From assembly GCA_963819475.1 (NCBI GenBank), contig CAWFWE010000002.1, positions 434,001-498,000 on the forward strand: a stretch of 64,000 bases of DNA, read 5' to 3'. The notes under the pieces are model-generated. The model saw only the letters and a program-made list of their open reading frames with translations. It was not told the origin of the DNA and did no database searches. This document shows positions 36,212 through 45,571 of the stretch, piece by piece. The first letter of the stretch is position 1, and every line of letters begins with the position of its first letter. The position numbers and the translations under genes are program-made. The DNA comes from DASUAS01 sp963819475 (GTDB lineage: Bacteria > Actinomycetota > Acidimicrobiia > IMCC26256 > DASPTH01).

Positions 36212-39200
36212 TCACGGTCCCGGTCGGCGATCGGCGAGAGTCTGGCAGCGGGCTGCGTCCAGTGGTTGGCCGACCGTGCGGAACCGGCGCGCGGCCACGC
36301 GGAAGCGGTCCGTTGCCCGTTCGAGGTCGCGCGTTGCCGAGCGCGTGGTGACCGTTGACTTCGTCGACTGCGGCGTCCCAGGCGGGGAGTTGCATGACGA
36401 CCCGAGCAAGCGTGTTCGCTTCATCTCCATAGGCCGCGGCCTTGTCGAGCGCGCCCGCGCGCGCCGCGGCGATCGCGGCGGGGACGGCGAAGGTGATGCG
36501 GCACCCCGGGCAGGTTTCGGCCGGGCCGCGAATGGCGAACTCGGCCTCCCCCACGGCAGCCAGCGCCGCGTCGGCATCGGCAGCGGCGCTGATGGCCGTG
36601 CCGTAGATGCGGTCGAAGAGGTGGAAGCCGACGTCGGACTCCCGAGCCACTTGAAGCGCCTCACCGACAAGGCGCGTGGCGTGGTCCCTCTGTCCACGGT
36701 AGAGAGCTACCTCTGCTCGTCGCTGGAGGGAGTGGGCCTCACCGGTCGGTGCTGCGATGGACTGGTGGAGCCGGTGGGCTTCAACCAGGTCACGTTCGGC
36801 GGCGGCGAGCTCCCCGGCCAGCAGTTGTGCTTCGCCGCGCAGGGTGAGCGCGAACCCGCGGCCGCGGGCGGCGCCCAGCCGGTCGGCTTCGGTGGCGAGC
36901 GCGTCGGCGAACGCGATCACGTCGCGGTAGGGCGCGGCGCCGTAGAGCAGGCGCTGGGTCACGCACAGCTGCCCGTCGAAGAGGGCGATGGCAAGTTCGG
37001 GCAGGGACGAGGTGTCTCGCACGTCGAGTCGAAGGCTCTCCTGCAATTGGCCCCGGGCGTGGGCCGCGAGCGCATTGGCCCACGACGCCTCGACGACAGC
37101 AGCCGGGTCGCCGAGCTCGAGCGCGAGTCGCCTGCTCTCGGTCGCGTACCTGGTCGCGAGCGCGGGATCGACCAGGCCGATCGCGGCGACACCGCTGAGC
37201 GTCAGCGCCCGGGCGAGGCGGCCTTCGAGGGTCACCGGCTCGACACGCTCAACAGTTCGCAGGGCACCGGCGAAATCACCAACCTTGAGTTGGGCGAGCG
37301 CCTGCTTCGCACGGATGTCGGAGGACGTGCCGTCGTCGACGGCCGCCGCCGCGGCGGCGTACGCGGCCGGCGCACCGCCCCGCCCGAGCGCGTCGAGCGC
37401 CGAGGCTCGAAGGAAGAGTCCCTCGGGATGGTCGGGAACCTGCGCGAGCACCGGCTCGAGGTAGTCGAGCGCGTCGACGAACGCTCCGAGCCGCAGTGCC
37501 TGTCGGGCAGCGATCAGCAGCCACTCGACGGCGGCGTCGGGACGCCGCCCATCGAGCCAGTGCCGCGCGATCCGCGCCGCCGCCGCGCCGGAACGCTCGA
37601 GTCGGCGCGCTGTATCACGGTGTACGGCAATGCGTTGATGGGGCGTGAGCCGATCGGCCAGCGCCTGACGCACGAGTTCGTGCCGGAACCGATAGCGCCC
37701 ATCGCTCACCACGATCACGCCCGCGTGCAACGCCGCGTCGAGCAACGCGAAGGCGTCGTCCTCCGACGAGCCCATCAGAGCCGCGACCTCCGCAGGTTCG
37801 AGGTCTCCATTGACGAGCGCAAGGCGACCCAGCATCGTCGAATGCGGTTCGGCCAGGTCGACGAACCGGGCGAACGCAACATCGGCCGCCCCCAGGGTCA
37901 CCGGCTCGTCGCCGCCGATTCGCCGGGCCAGTTCAACGAGGAACAAAGGGTTGCCCGCTGCAAGCGTGACGATCGCGTCGACCACAGACGGTTCCGGGGT
38001 TTCCGGCGCAGCCGCGATGACGAGCACCGCGGCGTCTCCGTCAGGGAGCGGCTCGAGATCGAGCGGCAGCACACGGCCGGTGCGGGCCAATGACCCCAGG
38101 GCGCGGTCGAGCGGCTCGGGCGATCGCTCGGCGCGGTACGCGAGCACCACGAGCCTCGACCACCCCGGACTCGCGGCGAGCTGGAGCAACACGTCGATCG
38201 TCGCGTCGTCAGCAAGGTCCGCGTCATCTATCACCAGCACGACTCCCGCGGTGTCGTCGACGCGGGCGAGCAGGCGTTGCACTGCGCCGATCACCTGATG
38301 CCGGGTCAATGACCGGCTGCTGTCCTCGGCTCGCTCGAGGAGGGACGCGAGCTCCGCCAACACCGTCTGTGTCCTCGACCCGAGATGATCGAGCAATCCC
38401 CGGGAGCTCGATGCCAGCTGCTCGACCAGTGCAGCAACCCCCGAGTACGGCGTCGAGCTGGGGCCCGCGCGCGTCTCGATCCACCGCCAGCCCGCCCGGC
38501 CCGCCGCCTTTGCCAACTCGTCGCAGAAGCTCGACTTCCCTATGCCGGCCGGGCCGCGAACCAAGAGCAGCGATGGAGGCGTTCCGAGCCCATCCGAGAA
38601 CGCGGCCGAGGCACGGGCGAGCTCGAGCTGCCGCCCGACGAACACCGGCTCGGCCGCGCCGAGGCCGGCCACACACGCCGCGTACAGGGCCTCGCTCTCG
38701 GAGTCGGGCAGCACTCCCACATCCCGCAGCAGCGCCGTACGCAGACGCCCGTACCACCCGACCGCACCATGGCGGTCGCCCACGGCAAGCGCCGCCCGCA
38801 TCAGCTCCCGATGCGCCACCTCGTCGGTCGGTTCGAGCTCGACCAGCCGCTCCCACTGCCGACCGTGACGGAGGACCTCCACATAGCGGGCCCGCAACAC
38901 CCGACGCCGCTCTTGGGTCCACTCCTCGTAGAGGGACTCAGGAAGCAGGTCACCCGAATACCACTCGGCTGCCGACTGCCACTCCTCGACAACACTGCTC
39001 GCGAGCGCCGCCTCCGCCGCGCACTCGAACCGCTCGACGTCGATGTCGATCGGCCGCCCCGGGAACAGCGCGACCTCCCCTCGTCGCAACACCACCGCGT
39101 CGTCCGCGTCGAGCGCACGACGTGCGTAGTGCGCCGCCTTGCGCAGGTTCGCAGCCCCGGCGTCCACGTCGAGGTGCGGCCAGAGCGCCTCGATCACTTG

Positions 39201-39368
39201 ATCGCGTGACCGTGCACGCCCATCTGCGAGCGCCAGCAACTGCACCAACTGCGCGGCGCGGGTCGACGGCCACGAGGATGCCCCGCTCACCACACGGTCA
39301 CCCACGACCACATCGAAGCGGCCGAGCAGCCGGATCCCGATCGCCGTGTTCGTCCGTCGAGCCGCCAT
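36212..39368 (-). CDS. BTAD (SARP-like) regulator with AAA ATPase and TPR region (frameshift near C-terminus)
   Basis: The start is ATG at MAARRTNTAIGIRLLGRFDV, where family similarity begins. It has a winged-helix domain (to about 95), BTAD (about 100-245), an ATPase with Walker A GPAGIGKS near 275 and GVVLVIDDADLADD as Walker B, then a long helical TPR-like region to about 1040. Near 36330 the frame breaks; the next frame continues as LERATDRFRVAARRFRTVGQ and stops at 36212, the natural end of such proteins. Corrected length is about 1050 residues. It is the full-length counterpart of the regulator at 1240. Confidence 0.8.
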
Positions 39369-39444
39369 CGCGTCAACCTCGTCGGTGTTGTCGCGATCGT
39401 AGCGACGCACCCTCACAGTCGATGGCGCCCGGCGGGGCGGCGCG

Positions 39445-39831
39445 TCACGCTCCGACAGGGTGGACGACCGGGTGACCCTGCTCCACCCAAGCCTTGAAGC
39501 CACCTTCGAGGTGCGCGATGTCGCGGTACCCGAGCTCCTGCAAGACAGCCGCGCCCAACGCCGAGCGTGAACCTGCCGCGCAATACACGATGACCCGCCG
39601 GTCGGGCTCAAACCCCTCAAGGTGATACGGCGTTGACGGGTCGGCATAGAACTCGAGCATCCCCCTCGGCGCCACCACCGCGCCCTGAATCACGCCGCCG
39701 GCGATCTCGGCCGGCTCGCGCAAATCAACCAACAACACGTCACGCTTCGCGAGCTCGTCAGCCACCTCGTCGGGATGGAGATTCTCGATCCCCGCCTTCG
39801 CCGCAGCCACCATGTCCTTCACACTTGCCAT
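39445..39831 (-). CDS. Rhodanese-like domain protein
   Basis: The protein has 128 residues, with ATG after GAAGGAGG. The single rhodanese domain has VLLVDLREPAEIAGGVIQGA, RGMLEFYADPSTPYHLEGF and the active-site loop VIVYCAAGSRSALGA with its cysteine; GYRDIAHLEGGFKAWVEQGH closes it. The six-residue loop fits sulfurtransferases rather than phosphatases (which have seven). It is a single-gene unit upstream of the BTAD gene on the same strand, 76 bp away. Confidence 0.9.
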   Translation of the reverse strand: MASVKDMVAAAKAGIENLHPDEVADELAKRDVLLVDLREPAEIAGGVIQGAVVAPRGMLEFYADPSTPYHLEGFEPDRRVIVYCAAGSRSALGAAVLQELGYRDIAHLEGGFKAWVEQGHPVVHPVGA

Positions 39832-39950
39832 CACAGATCCTCCTTCATCGGACAGACGCCCCAAGTGTGCAGACCACCTGTTCCTCGAACGTTCCTTCGG
39901 GCAGGATCGCGTGAGCCTGTCGCGATGGTCGTCGCTACCTCCTCGCCGGC

Positions 39951-40050
39951 ATGGTGCAATGCGGCATCTGCGGCCGACGCGTGCAGGGGCTGGAACCACG
40001 GACAGCGGTACTACTGCTGCAAGTATCCCGAAGGGTTGGAGCCGGGTTGA
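39951..40050 (+). pseudogene. Serine recombinase zinc-ribbon remnant
   Basis: VQCGICGRRVQG followed, after a one-base shift, by WNHGQRYYCCKYPEG gives the CxxCG...Y.C zinc beta-ribbon of large serine recombinases. Only about 30 residues remain, with a frameshift inside. It marks a former integrated element whose end lay here; no attachment site could be identified. Confidence 0.6.
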
Positions 40051-40308
40051 CGTCAAGCGCGAATACGCGATCTACAGGTGTGCCGCGACCGCTGCAAGCT
40101 GCTCTGCATTCGTCGCGTACGTCGTTGCCCAACGAGATTGCGGCGGGCGAAGTTGGCGAATCCGGCGCAACGAGCGGCTCACGATCGTCTACCAGGGGCC
40201 GCGCGCGCACGACCCAACACTCCCGCCAACGACACGATTGAAACCGACCGCCACGACGACACCGACGCGTCCCGCCGCACAACGCCCGACCGGCCAACTG
40301 CTCCCGTC

Positions 40309-40629
40309 GTGCTCCACCCGGGCAAGCTCGACGAGTGGAAGCGCCTGACTGAGCAAGCCATGGAGATCGTGCGAACCCGAGATCCGGGGACCCTGCAGTA
40401 CGAGGTGTTCTTCAACGATGATGAGAGCGAGGCGATCGTCTTCGAGCGCTACCGAGACGCCGACGCCGCGTTGGAGCATTTTGCCAACATCAGCCACCTC
40501 ATGGAGCCGCTCATAGCCACCGCGACCGTCACCGGCGAAGTCCTCGGCACGCCGAACGCGACGATGCGGGCACAGCTCGGCGGCGACGAACCGAAGCTCT
40601 CCACCCCGTGGATCGCCGCACACGACTAG
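40309..40629 (+). CDS. ABM-domain protein, probable quinol-monooxygenase type, 5' end uncertain
   Basis: LHPGKLDEWKRLTEQAMEIV, RTRDPGTLQYEVFFNDDESE, IVFERYRDADAALEHFANIS and HLMEPLIATATVTGEVLG follow the YgiN-like ABM pattern closely. The GTG start is the first plausible one but has no ribosome site, and the region upstream is the recombinase remnant, so the first few residues were probably lost or replaced. Confidence 0.6.
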   Translation: MLHPGKLDEWKRLTEQAMEIVRTRDPGTLQYEVFFNDDESEAIVFERYRDADAALEHFANISHLMEPLIATATVTGEVLGTPNATMRAQLGGDEPKLSTPWIAAHD

Positions 40630-40717
40630 CGTCACCACGCCACTCGAGACCGTCTCCCGCGTGCATGTTCCGGCTACGGCACCGATGAGTTCTCTGCCGT
40701 CGTAACGTCGAAGCCGT

Positions 40718-41911
40718 ATGAGCGGATTCGACCCTCAACGCCTGGCGTACCTCGCGGAGGCGATGCAGCTGCATGTCGAGCAGGACCACGTCGGCGGTGT
40801 CGCCTGGCTCCTCGCCGCAGGCGATCAGGTGGAGGTCGGTGTCGCCGGCCGGCTCACCCGAGGCGAACCGTCGCCGGTCGGCCGGGACAGCATCTTCCGC
40901 ATCTCGTCGATGACCAAGCCGATCGTGGCGGTCGCGGCGCTCATCCTCGTAGAGGGGTTCAAGCTGCGACTCGACGATCCCGTCGACGCGCTGCTCCCCG
41001 AGCTGTCCGACCGACGTGTGCTCGTCGACGCCCGTGGACCGATCGATGGGGAAACGGTGGCCGCCCAGCGGCCGATCACGCTGCACGACGTGTTGACGTT
41101 CCGGCTGGGCATGGGCATGGACTTCGCGGCACCGTGGCCGCAGCCGTTCCTCGACGCGTTGGCCGAGCTCGAGCTCGGCGCCGGTCCGCCCGAGCCGCAG
41201 GTTCCCCCGCCGCCGGACGAATGGATGCGTCGGCTCTCGACGCTGCCCCTCCTCTACCAACCCGGCGAACGCTGGCTCTATAACACCGGGGCCGACGTGC
41301 TCGGCGTGCTCATCGCACGCGCCGCGGGCCAACCGCTCGACGTCGTACTGCGCGACCGCGTGTTCGAGCCGTTGGGCATGGTCGACACCGCCTTCTCCGT
41401 CGCCGACATGAACCGGTTCGGCTCCTGTTACGGCACCGACCCGACCGGCAAACGGTTCGTCTTCGATCCACCGGACGGCCAATGGGCGAAGCCACCCGCG
41501 TTTCCGTCTGGCGCGGCCGGCCTCGTCTCGACGGTCGACGACCTGCACTCGTTCGCACGGATGCTCCTGTCGGGTGGGCGCCTCCCGGATGGCTCGCTCC
41601 TGTTGTCGCGCGCCGCCATCGACGCGATGACGACCGACCAGATCGATGTCGCCCGTGGCGCGCCCGGGCCCCTGCCTGACGGCTCGCAGGGGTGGGGCTT
41701 CGGCGTCGGCGTGCAGGTGCGCCGCACCGGTCTCGGGCCCTCCGTCGGGTCCTACGGCTGGGCAGGCGGCATGGGAAGCATGTGGTCGAACGACCCCGGC
41801 AACGCGCTTGTCGGCGTCATGCTCAGCACGGACGCCTTTGGCGGCCCGTTTCCCCCGCCCGCGGTCATCCAGGACTTCTGGACCGGCGCGTACACCGCGC
41901 TCGACGACTGA
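40718..41911 (+). CDS. Serine hydrolase, class C beta-lactamase/esterase fold
   Basis: The protein has 397 residues. The nucleophile motif is SMTK in IFRISSMTKPIVAVAALILV; the tyrosine motif is in GERWLYNTGADVLGVLIARA; the third motif region reads SYGWAGGMGSMWS. The order and spacing fit the family that includes EstB-type esterases and penicillin-binding-like proteins more than true beta-lactamases. No signal peptide is visible, so it is probably cytoplasmic. A PPOX gene follows after 14 bp, so they are likely co-transcribed. Confidence 0.85.
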   Translation: MSGFDPQRLAYLAEAMQLHVEQDHVGGVAWLLAAGDQVEVGVAGRLTRGEPSPVGRDSIFRISSMTKPIVAVAALILVEGFKLRLDDPVDALLPELSDRRVLVDARGPIDGETVAAQRPITLHDVLTFRLGMGMDFAAPWPQPFLDALAELELGAGPPEPQVPPPPDEWMRRLSTLPLLYQPGERWLYNTGADVLGVLIARAAGQPLDVVLRDRVFEPLGMVDTAFSVADMNRFGSCYGTDPTGKRFVFDPPDGQWAKPPAFPSGAAGLVSTVDDLHSFARMLLSGGRLPDGSLLLSRAAIDAMTTDQIDVARGAPGPLPDGSQGWGFGVGVQVRRTGLGPSVGSYGWAGGMGSMWSNDPGNALVGVMLSTDAFGGPFPPPAVIQDFWTGAYTALDD

Positions 41912-41925
41912 CCCGGGAGGTCGAG

Positions 41926-42438
41926 ATGTCATCGCCTCCTCCGACCCCCGATCTGCACACCGGCTTCAGCGCGCCCGGCGCCACACCGACGCCGTGGGAG
42001 GACGTCGTCGGCGTGCTCGAATCGGCCGAGCTGTTCTGGATCTCGACGGTGCGCACCGACGGGCGCCCGCACGTCACGCCGCTCCCGGCGGTGTGGCGCG
42101 ACGGCGCGCTCTACTTCTGCACCGGTCCCGGCGAGCAGAAGGCCCTCAACCTGCGCGCCAACAACCAGTGCGCGCTCACCACGGGCGACAACCGCTGGAA
42201 AGCCAGCCTCGACATCGTCGTCGAAGGAGAAGCCGAACGGGTCGCCGATGACGCGCTGCTGCGCGAGCTCGCAGCAATGTGGGCGACGAAGTACGACGGC
42301 GACTGGAACTACGACGTGCGCGACGGCGCCTTCCACCATGAACCCGGCGTCGCCCACGTCTTCGAGGTGCGTCCCCGCAAGGTGCTGTCCTTCGCCAAGG
42401 GCGAATTCGCTCAGACCCGGTTCCGCTTCGGCGACTGA
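41926..42438 (+). CDS. PPOX-class (pyridoxamine 5'-phosphate oxidase-like) FMN/F420-binding protein
   Basis: The protein has 170 residues, with ATG after GGGAGG. LESAELFWISTVRTDGRPHV, TPLPAVWRDGALYFCTGPGE and KALNLRANNQCALTTGDNRW are the split-barrel blocks of this family; DIVVEGEAERVADDALLREL and KVLSFAKGEFAQTRFRF follow. Whether it uses FMN, F420 or heme cannot be told. It is the second gene of a pair with the serine hydrolase. Confidence 0.8.
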   Translation: MSSPPPTPDLHTGFSAPGATPTPWEDVVGVLESAELFWISTVRTDGRPHVTPLPAVWRDGALYFCTGPGEQKALNLRANNQCALTTGDNRWKASLDIVVEGEAERVADDALLRELAAMWATKYDGDWNYDVRDGAFHHEPGVAHVFEVRPRKVLSFAKGEFAQTRFRFGD

Positions 42439-42543
42439 CCCGCGGACTGCTCAGCTCTGCGCTGGTCGGCCAGTTGCGCGCGACCGAACACTCGGCGAGA
42501 GCCGGAGGGACTGCGGCATGGTTGACATTCAAGATGACACACC

Positions 42544-43179
42544 TCACCGCGCGGCCGTCCTCCGTCGCTGCTCTGGCACTTCGTTGACCGCGATGCCGGG
42601 GAGGAGGATCTCGAGTGTCGCGAGGAGGTTCCGCTGAAGGGCGAACTGGTCGTTGTTGTCGTTGACCCACCGGTAGAGGTCGCCGAGGTAGGCGTCGAAG
42701 AGGAGCCGGCCGACGCGGTCGGCATCGATGTCGGGTGCGATGTCGCCGTGTTGTTGGCCCCTGCGGATGATGTCGACGAACATCTGCGACGTGTCGGATT
42801 GCGGCGTCAGCAGTGGGCCACCGGCGAGGAGCCAGGCGCGCACCATCGCTCGTCCGGCCCGCGGATCGTCCTCGAAGAGGTGCGCGATTGCACGAAAGGC
42901 ATCTCTGAGCCGACTCGGAGTGCCGGCCGCGCTCGTCTCGCTCTCGGCGAGGACGGCGGCCAGCTCGTCTCGGCGGAGATCGAACCAGGCCACGACGAGG
43001 TCTTCTTTGCGCGCAAAGTAGTTGAAGACGGTGGCGCGGGCGACGTCGGCACATTCGCCGATGTCCCCCATCGTCGTGGGCTCGTAGCCGCGGGTCGCGA
43101 ACAGCGCGACCGCACAGTCGAGGATGCGATCCCTGGTCTCGAGCTTCTTGCGTTCACGACGACCGAGCACCCTTGACAC
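42544..43179 (-). CDS. TetR/AcrR-family regulator
   Basis: The protein has 211 residues. LETRDRILDCAVALFATRGY, EPTTMGDIGECADVARATVF and NYFARKEDLVVAWFDLRR are the TetR helix-turn-helix. It is divergent from the DHFR-like gene with two palindromes between, so it probably represses itself and that gene. Confidence 0.85.
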   Translation of the reverse strand: MSRVLGRRERKKLETRDRILDCAVALFATRGYEPTTMGDIGECADVARATVFNYFARKEDLVVAWFDLRRDELAAVLAESETSAAGTPSRLRDAFRAIAHLFEDDPRAGRAMVRAWLLAGGPLLTPQSDTSQMFVDIIRRGQQHGDIAPDIDADRVGRLLFDAYLGDLYRWVNDNNDQFALQRNLLATLEILLPGIAVNEVPEQRRRTAAR

Positions 43180-43185
43180 GAGATA

Positions 43186-43214
43186 GACTCTAGTCCAAAG
43201 ATTGAGACGCGTCT
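43186..43214. promoter_or_regulatory. Paired palindromes between TetR and DHFR-like genes
   Basis: GACTCTAGTC (43186-43195, near-perfect) and AGACGCGTCT (43205-43214, perfect) lie in the 80-bp divergent spacer. Both have GAC...GTC half-sites, with centres about 19 bp apart. They are candidate operators for the adjacent TetR. Confidence 0.5.
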
Positions 43215-43259
43215 AGATTTTATTCGCCGAGTTCGTTCACCAAGGGGAGAGGAGGACCG

Positions 43260-43856
43260 ATGCGAGAGCTAACGGTCGATTTCATCACCAGCCTCGACGG
43301 GTACGCGTCGGGGGAGGGCTGGCCGGGCTGGTGGGGCCTCCAGGGACCTGAGTACCTCAGCTGGCTCGGCGAACAGCCCGAGGCCACGTTGCTGTTCGGC
43401 GCGAACACCTACCGCTTGATGCATGGCTTCGCGGCCAGCGAGATGCCGGAAGGCGCCGGCAGCGACGAGGAAGGTTCGATCGATTCGCTCACCGCGGCGT
43501 CGAAGGTGGTGTTCTCGTCGAGCTTGGACGAGCCGCTGGAGTGGGCCAACTCGACTCTCGTGCGCGGCGATGCGGTCGCCGCGGTGCGCGCCATGAAGGC
43601 GGAGGGCTCCGATCCAATGTGCACGATTGGCAGCCTGAGCTTGTGCCGGTCGTTGCTGAGCGGCGGAGTCGTCGACCGGTTCCGCGTGGTGATGTTCCCG
43701 GTGATCACCGGTGCGACGGGGTCCGAACGCATCTACGACGGCTACCCCGACGTCGCGCTCGAGATGACCGACAGCCGTACCTTCGATCGCAGCATCCAAC
43801 TCGCGGAGTACCGGCCCCGAGTCCTCGACCACCCACCCCTCCACAGCAGCGCGTGA
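43260..43856 (+). CDS. Dihydrofolate-reductase-like (RibD C-terminal domain) protein
   Basis: The protein has 198 residues, with ATG after GGGAGAGGAGG. ELTVDFITSLDGYASGEGWP, LLFGANTYRLMHGFAAS, VFSSSLDEPLEWANSTLVRG and GGVVDRFRVVMFPVITGATG are the RibD_C blocks. These proteins bind NADPH; most are not true DHFRs and their substrates are unknown. Induction through the divergent TetR is likely. Confidence 0.8.
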   Translation: MRELTVDFITSLDGYASGEGWPGWWGLQGPEYLSWLGEQPEATLLFGANTYRLMHGFAASEMPEGAGSDEEGSIDSLTAASKVVFSSSLDEPLEWANSTLVRGDAVAAVRAMKAEGSDPMCTIGSLSLCRSLLSGGVVDRFRVVMFPVITGATGSERIYDGYPDVALEMTDSRTFDRSIQLAEYRPRVLDHPPLHSSA

Positions 43857-43953
43857 GGTGGCGGGCGCGCGTGCACGAACGAGCCTCTCGATCCCCCAGC
43901 CCCGCACCGGCAGCCCTCCCCGGAGCGCCGGCTCTCCTTGAAGGATGCGTGCC

Positions 43954-44391
43954 ATGGACCAACGCGTCAGCCTCATCACCCTCGCCGTGAAGGACGTGAC
44001 CAGAGCTCGCCGCTTCTACGAGCAACTCGGGTGGCGTGGCCAGGAGCTCGAGGAGACCGTGTTCTTCCAGGCGGGTGGTCAGGCCCTCGTGCTCTGGGAC
44101 CGCGACAAGCTCGCGGCGGATGCCGGGATCGAGTCCGAACACGACTGCTCGTTCGGGGGCATCGCCCTCGCGTACAACGTCCGATCGACGGAGGAAGTCG
44201 ACCGGATCGTCAGCGACGCCGCCTCCGCCGGTGCCATCGTCACCCGCTCGCCGAGCACCACGTTCTACGGCGGCTACGCGGGCTGGTTCCGCGACCCCGA
44301 CGGCCACCTCTGGGAGATCGCCTGGAACCCGGGCTTCCCGCTCGACGACGCCGGCAACCTCACGTTGCCCGACTTCGGCAACTCGGCCTGA
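43954..44391 (+). CDS. VOC-superfamily (glyoxalase/dioxygenase-like) protein
   Basis: The protein has 145 residues. ATG at MDQRVSLITLAVKDV is preferred over the one three codons earlier because GAAGGA is then at normal spacing. TRARRFYEQLGWRGQELEE and the C-terminal YAGWFRDPDGHLWEIAWNP (with the metal-ligand glutamate) are the two VOC half-barrels. Substrate is unknown. Confidence 0.8.
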   Translation: MDQRVSLITLAVKDVTRARRFYEQLGWRGQELEETVFFQAGGQALVLWDRDKLAADAGIESEHDCSFGGIALAYNVRSTEEVDRIVSDAASAGAIVTRSPSTTFYGGYAGWFRDPDGHLWEIAWNPGFPLDDAGNLTLPDFGNSA

Positions 44392-44518
44392 GCAGACCCC
44401 GATAACGCCTCGGGCATGTTGCGAGGCAGCGCGCGGTGCTTTGCTCCCGGCCAGGCACCGCTCGAGGTGGAAACATCCCGTCGTTCGCAAATCGAGATCA
44501 TCCACCGCGACACCGATG

Positions 44519-44881
44519 TCATCCATTCGCCCGATCGTCACACGATGGCGGTAGGGCGTCTCCCGCAAAGCCGAAGCACGGGTGGACCTCGCGTCGCATC
44601 ATCCCGGCCTGGACGCACGGGTCGTCGTCGAGGATCTCGGCGGCTTCCTCCGGTGACACGGTCATGACCGCGACGCCCGCCAGGGTGTCGGCGAGGACAG
44701 GACACAGGATCGCGATCACTCCGTCGGCGCGCAGCGACACCATGCGTCGTTGGTGTTCCCGCTCCATCTCGTCGGCGCCTTCTTGGTGTCGTGCCGGGCC
44801 CCACCACAGGAGGGCCATGATGTAGGGCAGCGCGGTACTTGCCAGTGCTTGTACCTGGGCGTCGGTGACGGTGGTGTCCAT
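44519..44881 (-). CDS. YCII-related small protein
   Basis: The protein has 120 residues. LLWWGPARHQEGADEMEREH, RADGVIAILCPVLADTLAGV, VMTVSPEEAAEILDDDPCVQ and AGMMRREVHPCFGFAG follow the YciI/YCII order (conserved His, DG, speEA, DP). It belongs to the dimeric alpha-beta barrel proteins. It lies just downstream of the PPOX gene on the same strand (about 40 bp), likely one transcript. Confidence 0.6.
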   Translation of the reverse strand: MDTTVTDAQVQALASTALPYIMALLWWGPARHQEGADEMEREHQRRMVSLRADGVIAILCPVLADTLAGVAVMTVSPEEAAEILDDDPCVQAGMMRREVHPCFGFAGDALPPSCDDRANG

Positions 44882-44920
44882 TCGAAGCTCCTCGCGCTTG
44901 TCGTGTCGGCGTCGCTGCGT

Positions 44921-45451
44921 TCACACGCCGCCGAGTGGGCTGGGAAGACGGGTGGCGAAGTCGAGCAGACCGACCCAGGTGGGCCGTACCACGATGCGGG
45001 CCTGCACCGTCCCGGGTTGGTCCATGGCGGCGATCAGGTCGGCGGCGTCGTCGCCGAGGTACCGCTGCGCCGACGTGATGTACTCGGGTGCGAGGCCGTC
45101 GACCTCGTCGATCTCGGCGCGTCCCCGGATCGTCAGGCTCTGGGGCGGGAAGTGCTCGGTGTCGATCGTCAGCGCGACGGCCGGATTCGCGTGCAGCGCG
45201 GCGATCCGCGCCGCGGGATGTCGGATGCCGGCGTTGGGCCCGGCGACATAGGTGACCATGACGACCTCGGTGCCGTTCCACTCGAACCAAGTGGGGACCA
45301 CCCGCGGTGTGCCGTCGGTCGCGACGAAGGCCAGACGGGTGGGGATCGACGAGTAGAGCAGTTGCTGGGCGAGGTCGGTGCCGAGGAGCCGCACGTCGCC
45401 TTGGTGAAGCCGTTCCGGATGGTGGGTCGTCTGCGCGGTACCGGCACTCAT
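44921..45451 (-). CDS. PPOX-class F420/FMN-dependent protein
   Basis: The protein has 176 residues, with ATG (MSAGTAQTTHHPERLHQGDV) after AGGAGG. RLAFVATDGTPRVVPTWFEW, VVMVTYVAGPNAGIRHPAAR and PAVALTIDTEHFPPQSLTIR are split-barrel blocks, followed by VVRPTWVGLLDF. It is divergent from the MarR gene and may be in its regulon. Confidence 0.8.
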   Translation of the reverse strand: MSAGTAQTTHHPERLHQGDVRLLGTDLAQQLLYSSIPTRLAFVATDGTPRVVPTWFEWNGTEVVMVTYVAGPNAGIRHPAARIAALHANPAVALTIDTEHFPPQSLTIRGRAEIDEVDGLAPEYITSAQRYLGDDAADLIAAMDQPGTVQARIVVRPTWVGLLDFATRLPSPLGGV

Positions 45452-45536
45452 CGTCTCATACCTCCTGTCTTCTCGGCGGTGCTGTTCCTGCCGTCCAGGC
45501 GGCCCAGGCAGGGAGCGAGGCGACCTGGGCGTTCGA

Positions 45537-45565
45537 TTGACATCAAAGCATTCGATATCTAATCT
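45537..45565 (+). promoter_or_regulatory. Candidate promoter of the MarR operon, probably leaderless
   Basis: TTGACA at 45537-45542 is followed after 17 bp by TAATCT. This would start transcription almost on the GTG of the MarR gene, and no ribosome site lies in front of that GTG, so a leaderless message is likely. The -10 match is only moderate. Confidence 0.4.
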
Positions 45566-45571
45566 ATCAGC

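Noticed and set aside
36276..38093. 605-codon plus-strand open frame
   Set aside because: Shadow of the BTAD regulator; no ribosome site and low-complexity composition.
40529..41932. 467-codon minus-strand open frame
   Set aside because: Shadow of the serine hydrolase gene, which has all expected motifs on the plus strand.
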